DNA from: Owenia fusiformis
Lineage: Eukaryota; Annelida; Polychaeta; Sabellida; Oweniidae
Assembly (NCBI GenBank): GCA_903813345.2
Contig: CAIIXF020000010.1
Span: 23,036,740-23,100,739 of the forward strand
Length of the DNA stretch: 64,000 nt
Reading direction: 5' to 3'
In this document: in pieces, positions 56,438 through 64,000 of the stretch
Position numbering within the stretch: the stretch's first letter is position 1
Layout of the letters: every line of letters starts with the position of its first letter
Notes under the pieces: generated by a model
What the model was told of the DNA's origin: nothing
Databases searched by the model: none
The model's input: only the letters and a program-made list of their open reading frames with translations
Position numbers and translations under genes: made by a program

Positions 56438-57239
56438 GTGAGATTTTTATACTTTTGCAATGTTTAATGCTCATTGCCTTACTGTATGTGCTGATTTTTT
56501 ATGTTTGGATTTCAATGTCATTTTCATTTCATCTAATGCGCTTCATAGTTTTTTGAAGACACAGTTAAAAGAACAAACACTTTTTGATGTTCTCAATACG
56601 TTTCTATAATACGTTACTACTGAGGTGAGGATGCCAAGTGTAGCGCGCATGCGTGTTCACCATCCATCTCTATTGTTGTGACATCTCTGCTATAGAATAG
56701 GAAAACTTCTAACAGCTTAATTGATACTTACGTTTTTGCTGTTGTAGATTGATGATTTATCAGAACATTGCAAATCTAGCTAAGCACACTAATAGCCCGA
56801 TACTGGTATACAATTAAGTTCACGATTATTGTATCTAAAGAACATTCTTGTAGTTGTGCACGGATACGATCAAATCTTAATTAATTATTCTCGCTAGAAA
56901 TATATTATATACATCTCTAGAAACCAAATCGGCAGAAAAAGAACTGCTTCTGACAAAGCTTGTTTTCTGTTTTGAGAAAAGAAAACCTTTCTTCTCTATG
57001 TACATAATATTTGTTGGGTAGATAAATAGTGTTGGTTAAACGATTCAAGTGACGTCCGGGGATAACGTCCACCATAATAATATCAAAATATGGAAAATAG
57101 TTTGAATTGATCGAACTGAATTTCAAAATTGTACTGTCTTCCTTGTGGATATATTGTAAATAAGTGGAACAGAAAAGTTATTTCAAAATTTGTTTATTGA
57201 TAATGTTCATCATTCTATGAGACATACACAGCAAACATT

Positions 57240-57600
57240 TCTCAGTGTTGAATCAAGGTTGATGGCAAATCAGGGTTAATTCAAGCCTAATATCATGTAT
57301 CCTAAATCAACCTTAAATCATGGGCTCTAGTTGAAAGCCCATGCTTAAATCAAGCTTGATTCAACATTGATATCCTCAACCTTAAATCAAGCCTGAAAAA
57401 TCAACACTGAATCAAGCTTGATATCAAGCTTAAATTGACCATGGACATCGTTAACGCTGATTTAACATTGATTCAACCTTGAATCAAATCGCTTGATTTA
57501 ACACTGCATTAACCCATTGGACAATTATGGCTTTTCAATGGTTGAGGAATCAATGCTGAATCAATATTGACTTTTTGTTGAATCAAAGAAATTTATCATG
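57240..57600. repeat. Imperfect TTGAATCAAGCTTGA-type short repeats
   Basis: About 350 bp built from many diverged copies of a 12-16-base phrase on TTGAATCAA and CTTGATT, in both orientations. A mini-palindrome (57319-57343) has inserted in it. No coding content. Confidence 0.6.
57319..57343. mobile_element. 25-bp mini-palindrome of the 7-bp TSD family
   Basis: Starts CATGGGCT and ends AGCCCATG with CTAGTTGAA between; flanked by perfect 7-bp duplication CTTAAAT (57312-57318 and 57344-57350). The smallest of the mini copies and still bounded like a transposon insertion. Confidence 0.75.
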
Positions 57601-57633
57601 ACAATAAAGGCAACAAGGCATTAACATGACAAA

Positions 57634-60169
57634 ATGTCACCACCTAGTTGCTCACAATATTATGAGTTCAAACTTAAGTCAGATTTGAATTTCTGAGAAC
57701 TTGTAAAGTCAAATTTGAACTTCTGAAAAGATGTAGATGATTTTGAAAAAAAAATTTGGTCAATTTGAAGCAAGTTGAAAACAGACCTTTTTGACCTTTT
57801 TTGACCTTGAGAAAGTCATTAAAGGTCAAATGTCAAATCTAAAGTCAGATTTGAATTTCTGAGAACATGTAGATGATTTTGAAAAAAAAATTTGTCAATT
57901 TGAAGCAAGTTGAAAAAAGACCTTTTTGACCTTTTTTGACCTTGAGAAGGTCATTGAAGGTCAAATGTCAAATCTAAAGTCAAATCTAAAGTCATATTTG
58001 AATTTCTGAGAACATGTAGATGATTTTGAAAAAAAATTTAGTCAATTTGAAGCAAGTTGAAAAAATACCTTTTTGACCTTTTTTGACATTGAGAAGGTCA
58101 TTGAAGGTCAAATGTCAAATCTAAAGTCAGATTTGAATTTCTGAGAACATGTAGATGATTTTGAAAAAAAAATCTAGTCAATTTGAAGCAAGTTGAAAAA
58201 AGACCTTTTTGACCTTTTTTGACTTTGAGAAGGTCATTGAAGGTCAAATGTCAAATCTTAAGTCAAATCTAAAGTCAGATTTGAATTTCTGAGAACACGT
58301 AGATGATTTTGAAAATTTTTTTTAGTCAATTTGAAGCAAGTTGAAAACAGACCTTTTTGACCTTTTTTGACCTTGAGAAGGTCATTAAGGGTCAAATGTC
58401 AAATCTAAAGTCAGATTTGAATTCCTGAGAACATGTAGATGATTTTGAAAAAAAATTAGTCAATTTGAAGCAAGTTGAAAAAAGACCTTTTTGACCTTTT
58501 TTGACCTTGAGAAGGTCATTGAAGGTCAAATGTCAGATCTAAAGTCATATTTGAATTTCTGAGAACATGTAGATGATTTTGAAAAAAAATTTAGTCAATT
58601 TGAAGCAAGATGAAAAAATACCTTTTTGACCTTTTTTGACATTGAGAAGGTCATTGAAGGTCAAATGTCAAATCTAAAGTCAGATTTGAATTTCTGAGAA
58701 CACGTAGATGATTTTGAAAATTTTTTTTAGTCAATTTGAAGTAAGTTGAAAACAGACCTTTTTGACCTTTTTTTTACCTTGAGAAGGTCATTGAAGGTCA
58801 AATGTCAAATCTTGAGTCAAATCTTAAGTCAGATTTGAATTTCTGAGAACACGTAGATGATTTTGAAAAAAAAATTTAGTCAATTTGAAGCAAGTTGAAA
58901 ACAGACCTTTTTGACCTTTTTTTGACCTTGAGAAGGTCATTGAAGGTCAAATGTCAAATCTAAAGTCATATTTGAATTTCTGAGAACATGTAGATGATTT
59001 TGAAAAAAAAATTTAGTCAATTTGAAGCAAGTTGAAAAAAGACCTTTTGACTTTGAGAAGGTCATTGAAGGTCAAATGTCAAATCTTAAGTCAAATCTAA
59101 AGTCAGATTTGAATTTCTGAGAACACGTAGATGATTTTGAAAATTTTTTTTAATCAATTTGAAGCAAGTTGAAAACAGACCTTTTTGACCTTTTTTTTAC
59201 CTTGAGAAGGTCATTGAAGGTCAAATGTCAAATCTTGAGTCAAATCTTAAGTCAGATTTGAATTTCTGAGAACACGTAGATGATTTTGAAAAAAAAATTT
59301 AGTCAATTTGAAGCAAGTTGAAAACAGACCTTTTTGACCTTTTTTTGACCTTGAGAAGGTCATTGAAGGTCAAATGTCAAATCTAAAGTCATATTTGAAT
59401 TTCTGAGAACATGTAGATGATTTTGAAAAAAATTTTTAGTCAATTTGAAGCAAGTTGAAAAAAGACCTTTTGACTTTGAGAAGGTCATTGAAGGTCAAAT
59501 GTCAAATCTTAAGTCAAATCTAAAGTCAGATTTGAATTTCTGAGAACACGTAGATGATTTTGAAATTTTTTTTTAATCAATTTGAAGCAAGTTGAAAACA
59601 GACCTTTTTGACCTTTTTTGACCTTGAGAAGGTCATTGAAGGTCAAATGTCAAATCTTAAGTCAAATCTTAAGTCAGATTTGAATTTCTGAGAACATGTA
59701 GATGATTTTGAAAAAAAAATTTAGTCAATTTGAAGCAAGTTGAAAACAGACCTTTTTGACCTTTTTTGACCTTGAGAAGGTCATTGAAGGTCAAATGTCA
59801 AATCTAAAGTCAGATTTGAAGGTCAAATGTCAAATCTAAAGTCAGATTTGAATTTCTGAGAACATGTAGATGATTTTGAAAAAAAAATTAGTCAATGTGA
59901 AGCAAGTTGAAAAAAGACCTTTTTGACCTTGAGAAGGTCATTGAAGGTCAAATGTCAAATCTAAAGTCAGATTTGAACTTCTGAGAACATGTAGATAATT
60001 TAGAAAAAAATTGAAGTCAGTCTAAACAGTATTTGTTAAGTTATAGGAAGTTGTAAGAAATTGTTACAGACACCGGACGCCGGACGCCAACCGCCGGACG
60101 CCAACCACCAACCGCCGTCGCAAAAAAACGGAGACCATAACAATATGTCACCACTTTTGGTGGTGACAT
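57634..60169. repeat. Satellite-bodied element, family B, full length
   Basis: Bounded by perfect 11-bp inverted repeats ATGTCACCACC and GGTGGTGACAT; the right end is also a hairpin (60145-60169). The body is about 17 tandem units of ~135 bp that share GGTCAAATGTCAAATCTAAA, TTTCTGAGAACATGTAGATG and GACCTTTTTGACC. Near 58640-59560 a three-unit higher-order repeat of about 430 bp is visible. A GC-rich run of CCGGACGCC and CCAACCGCC precedes the right end. No coding content. Confidence 0.8.
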
Positions 60170-60678
60170 AAAAACTTTACTTTCTGGATGGTGCAAAATT
60201 CTGAAAATTAAAATCATTATTAAATTGTATTTTAAAGTTTAGATTTAATTGAATGAATTGTTATATCTTATCATGGGCTCTGATAGATCTTATAAAAAAG
60301 ATGGGGATCAAACAGGATGAAACCTTCGTCACCTAGGACAGATGTAAGATGTACGATTTTATCATATGCCATCAAACCGCTTGAACTTTACGATTGATTA
60401 CATCATATTTACTACTACTCAATAAGTTTGTGAATATGTTGTCGTTTATTGACAAATGTTGTTGTAAATAAATATTAGAATTAAGAAAAGAAATTGTGGA
60501 AAATACCATACAAACGATTTGAAGCATCTTATTAAAAACAGCATACACGTATCCTTACATGTGTCTAGTTAGATTAGCTTATTCCATTATATCCATTTCT
60601 CATTATATGAACTATTATTACCGAAGCAAAATATTACTGATCAAAATAAAGAAATCTAAACACATTACTTAGTACATT

Positions 60679-60889
60679 CAGGCCCGTAGCCAGGATTTGC
60701 CAAGGGGGGGTTCAATTTTCAAAAATTTCCAGGGGGGGTTCACATTTGACAATTCAGGCTCAAATTAGGCTAAAATCACTTGAGAAGTGCTCAAAATGGT
60801 CAAAAACTGCATGATTTTGAAAGAATTTTTTGCCAGGGGGGGGGGGGGTCGCCCGAACCCTGCGAACCCCCCCCCTGGCTACGGGCCTG
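60679..60889. mobile_element. 211-bp MITE with CAGGCCCGTAGCCAGG ends
   Basis: Perfect 16-bp inverted ends, flanked by ACATT at 60674-60678 and 60890-60894, with G-runs inside each end. Five-base duplication; superfamily not assigned. It lies 20 bp from the FUT8-like stop codon and so probably in its 3' UTR. Confidence 0.7.
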
Positions 60890-60910
60890 ACATTACTAAT
60901 AAGCTTTACA

Positions 60911-62443
60911 TTACTCAGTAAAAAAGTATTTAGAATCTAATGAGACCATATTGTCGAACGCGATTTCGAATTCATCATCTTTGAACGTTTTCAATTCGAA
61001 TGTCAGTCGACTAATCTGGGATGAAAATGTACCAACTACGAAATCACATTCTGACAAGATATACAAGTCTCTAACGTTATGTTTGAGTTCGTCGCCCGTT
61101 ATTGGGCTAATTCCCGTCTCCTCTAAATAAACATAATGTGTATTAGTGATAAATTGATAGTTCTGATAAGTGTCCCTTGCTTCACTTCTAATATCAGGGT
61201 CGTCCGTTACTAGGTACACTCGCCGACGTATGAAAATGCCATCGGGGTCCATCGCATCATAGTATCGATCTACATGGTCCATGTAGGCTTTCAGACTGTG
61301 GTTATCAACATCGACTCGCTTAATATCTAATCCCACTACAGGGTGGTTGATCCCCATACCAAACTCAAAGCTTTTTGCTTCTTTCTCCATATTGTCATTC
61401 AATTGAAAAAGAAATCCAACCAACGTTGAAATCCAAAATAATAATGCTTCATCAGCAGAAATATGTACAGACAGAAGTATAGCTACGTCATCAGGTATCC
61501 CCGAGGTGATGTACCTGGGAGGGTCTATTAACCAATCAAGAGGGGGTAAACTAATCACATGACTAGATTGACACAGAGTGAGATTCATCCATTTATCTTG
61601 TGGATGTAGTGCCTCCATTGCACACTCAGGCGTACTGATGTCATACTCATCGGCACTGACACTGGTACACGTGGTACTCACAGGTCTAAAAACGTCTTCC
61701 CATCCTTTGATGGAGTAATCCATGTCAGTAGCATCAATGACCACAGTCCTGTTTGTGGTGTACCCGACGATAAAACAATAAACAAGGTGATGAAATTGGC
61801 ATGCAAACTCACAAGGCTTCGCCAAATGACATAGAAGTTTATTTTGCTTATTGCAATCACTTGGGTTCTGAGTCTGTGTCAAATGGTCGAGAATGTGATT
61901 CTTTACATCTTCTAAGGTTTTTGGACTCGCGATTTTGGTATGTTTGTACACTGACTGAGTTGTTACTTTATTCCTAAGTTCTTTTATCGTCTTAAATGAT
62001 CGATGATTGTCAAATGTTTGTATTGCCTCTATATTTCCTGAAAAAGATTAAATGTAAATTGCAAAATATTAATGAACATTATTCAATGTGACAACGTTAA
62101 ATAACTTTTATTTGATGGCATTCTCAAAAATATAATATATAATTAATTTAAAAATATTATAATATTACATATCACCTTTTTCGATTTGTCTCTTTATTTT
62201 GGCTACGTTTAGCAAATCCTTGTTGAGGTCATGTAAAGCATTTTCCATGGTCAACGTGTCTTCATTTGAAACCTTCTCCAATTTATCGACCATCTTGAAG
62301 ATTTCATCGATAGCTGTCTGTTTACCGTCATCATGCCTGTAATTTAAAGTAACCGTTATGACAACAACGATAAAATAAGTCGTAAAGAAGCAAATGATAA
62401 ACAATGAAAATCTATTCATTTTAAGCTCGTAGTAAATGTGCAA
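60911..62443 (-). CDS. FUT8-like GT23 glycosyltransferase, two exons, no SH3 domain
   Basis: Exons (minus): 62176-62443 (signal-anchor exon, 89 codons plus one base) and 60911-62037 (376 codons with stop), in frame, 464 aa. Seen: a cytosolic tail and membrane helix at about 12-32 (FSLFIICFFTTYFIVVVITV), a stem, then the GT23 domain with the FUT8 cysteine pattern (SDCNKQNKLLCHLAKPCEFACQ split as in human), GWEDVFRPVS, HPVVGLDIKRVD at 321-332, VTDDPDI at 366-372 and GTFSSQISR at 425-433. Known: FUT8 adds core alpha-1,6-fucose to N-glycans from GDP-fucose in the Golgi. Odd: human Arg365-Arg366 in VHVRRTDK is replaced by Lys-Arg, the following Lys by Val, and the protein stops where the human SH3 domain begins. 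So activity and acceptor may differ; it could be a paralogue rather than FUT8 itself. Start at 62443 or Met at 62419. Confidence 0.87.
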
Positions 62444-62910
62444 CGGTTTGAGTGTCCATAATTTATGAGGTAGGGCATGTAGTCGATGTCACCCGGAATG
62501 TAAGGTCTGCACATTTACGTTTAGCCTCTAGCACAAAAGATACTGTCAAAGGCCTCATGTCAAGTCTGTGAAACATCACTTACTTCAGTCAGTGCTTGCT
62601 TCATCACTATTTGAAAGTCTAAAACACGTGCTTAGTTTTATATACTTGTATGAGGCGAAGGTATACAAAAAATTGTTTATCTGAAAAGAAAGACTCCAAG
62701 AAGTAAATTTCCAATTCATACACAAATGCATAGCCTTGCCCAAGTCGGTATTTTTTTACTTATCTGATCTTGAATTATTACCGGCGGTCATAATAGAAAT
62801 CAAGATAAGTAAAAGAGACCGACTTGGGGCAATGCTAACAAATGCAGACAAACTCATAATCTGAATCAATACCATAACATCTCTCTATATATTATTTATC
62901 ATTCTTAAAG
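62444..62910. other. Stretch between the FUT8-like start and cadherin exon
   Basis: It contains the promoter-proximal region of the FUT8-like gene and a 107-bp foldback. No coding segment recognised. Confidence 0.5.
62731..62837. mobile_element. 107-bp foldback element with TA-like ends
   Basis: Left TAGCCTTGCCCAAGTCGG pairs with right CCGACTTGGGGCAATGCTA, with a second paired block ACTTATC…TTGAATTATTACCG around the centre. The right arm contains 38 bp (62786-62823) identical to 5897-5934. Non-coding. Confidence 0.65.
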
Positions 62911-63851
62911 GTGCAATGCCAGTGATCACCTCCCCCAATCCTGACGGGAGCACGACCGTAGACATAGACGAGACGACAACCGGTGGAGTAACAATTTTGA
63001 TCCTATCAGCTGCAGACACGGACCTCCATCGAATCACACCCTCGCTGAAATTGTCACCCGCCAATGGAAAGTTTGAACTGGTCGGATCTACCATCAAAAC
63101 TGTTGCTGGAGCGAGCTTTGATTTTGATTCTGTTACACCTGATACGACTTATACCATAACTATAGAGTAAGCTGCAGCTATGGGTATACAAAACTCGGCA
63201 AAAATCGTTTTTACTGCTATTTCTCTTCAAATTTTGCCCTTTGCGATTTCTTATTTGTAATATTTCTCCTTACCAACATTCTTTATACGAAGAGAAATGT
63301 AGCCGTCTTCCCTTTATGCTCCCAATGGCCACATTTCAATCGTCATTATATTTGTGTCTCGTCCCTTGATCTGCTCAGTTGCTATTTGGACGGAACATAA
63401 CATATACATTCGTGTTGGTGTAAGTAGTTTGTTTAATATAAAATAATAATAACAATATGAATTAGCAAGTTGGGTCAGAGACATATAAAACATATATATG
63501 TCTCTGGTTGGGTATTCAAATCTCTCCTACATTTCTAAAAAATCAAGAAAAGTATTTTGATCTTTTAAAAACTGTCTAAAATTGATACTTATCAACACCC
63601 AAATCTAAAGGGAAATGTAAAATGACGTACCCACTCTCAAACATTATGTTCTAGGTTCACTGATGGAACAGACACAGCCAGAGCAAGTTTTACAGTCAAT
63701 ATAAATGACGTGAACGATGAGACGCCAGTGTTAAGTGGAACATTCACTGGAGATGTGGACGAGGGCCTCCCCCTTGGTTCGCCTATCAATGGACTCAGTA
63801 TAACAGCAACGGATTCTGATTCAGCCGATGTTCTCTCTTATTCTCTGACAG
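62911..63851 (+). CDS. Cadherin-repeat protein, two exons, runs off the right edge
   Basis: Exons 62911-63166 and 63655-63851 with GT-AG borders; phases 1, 2 and 1. The sequence reads PVITSPNPDGSTTVDIDE, then LSAADTD, GKFELV and TYTITIE, and continues EFTDGTDTARASFTVNINDVNDETPVLSG, then VDEGLPLGSPI and TATDSDSADVLSY. Those are the calcium-binding motifs of cadherin (EC) repeats: a glutamate in VDE, DxD in ADTD and TDSD, and the DxND linker (DVNDE) between repeats 1 and 2. The protein is therefore extracellular. How many repeats, and whether a membrane segment follows, is beyond the window. Confidence 0.85.
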
Positions 63852-64000
63852 GTATAACCAACCAACAACAAAAACACCATAAAACCATGAGCATATATTT
63901 GAAGCTCCATGATACAACTACTGTACCTCATATTTTCCGCTATTCTCCACACAAAAGTGAATGTAGTCTAGATAGTGTAAGCATAATTTCCCTCGCCAAA
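63852..64000. other. Start of the next intron, to window edge
   Basis: Follows donor GTATAACC. Nothing recognised before the window ends. Confidence 0.5.

Larger units (their letters stand above)
56438..62910. other. Putative first intron of the cadherin-repeat gene
   Basis: If the signal exon is right, this 6.5 kb intron contains the family B satellite element, a short MITE, a Tc1-like foldback and the entire FUT8-like gene on the opposite strand. If it is wrong, the same interval is intergenic. Confidence 0.45.

Noticed and set aside
60270-60300. Another CATGGGCT mini-palindrome near 60275
   Set aside because: Only one end is present and no flanking 7-bp match was found.

Overview
This window looks like nuclear DNA of a mollusc, most likely a bivalve. 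It is AT-rich, has intron-split animal genes with GT-AG junctions, and is crowded with short DNA transposons and satellite-bearing repeats. The taxon is inferred from gene content (a Toll-like receptor, a GT23 fucosyltransferase relative, a cadherin-repeat protein) and repeat style, not from a database match.

Layout. (1) 0.5-11.7 kb, minus: the 5' part of an SLC12 cation-chloride cotransporter gene (NKCC/NCC type). Three exons are in the window, and a 9.5 kb first intron holds two copies of a satellite-bodied element. (2) 11.7-15.7 kb: intergenic, with nested inverted-repeat transposons. (3) 15.7-37.0 kb, minus: a complete 21-exon LONP1 gene (mitochondrial Lon protease, 1010 codes-for residues). 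All 21 exons join in frame. One intron contains an intact, intronless-coding TLR-like receptor gene on the plus strand; another holds a 5'-truncated LINE; others hold MITEs and a satellite-bodied element. (4) 37.0-43.2 kb: intergenic, with a three-fold tandem duplication and a Transib-like foldback element. (5) 43.2-48.7 kb, minus: a complete five-exon NDUFS4 gene (complex I subunit, 187 aa), with a hAT-type MITE in intron 1. (6) 49.7-55.0 kb: a young but incomplete Gypsy-like LTR element with nearly identical LTRs. (7) 56.4-63.9 kb, plus: a probable signal-peptide exon and two cadherin-repeat exons of a gene that runs off the right edge. Inside its putative first intron lie a 2.5 kb satellite element and, on the minus strand, a two-exon FUT8-like (GT23) gene without the usual SH3 domain.

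The host genes do not form one pathway. LONP1 and NDUFS4 are both nuclear genes for mitochondrial proteins and lie head-to-tail on the same strand, with no other host gene recognised between them. The most unusual material is repetitive: a family with a 7-bp target duplication that includes copies of only 25-38 bp (essentially two fused ends), and three satellite-bodied families with hairpin or inverted ends. A divergent GT23 enzyme with a changed donor-site Arg pair is the most unusual host gene.
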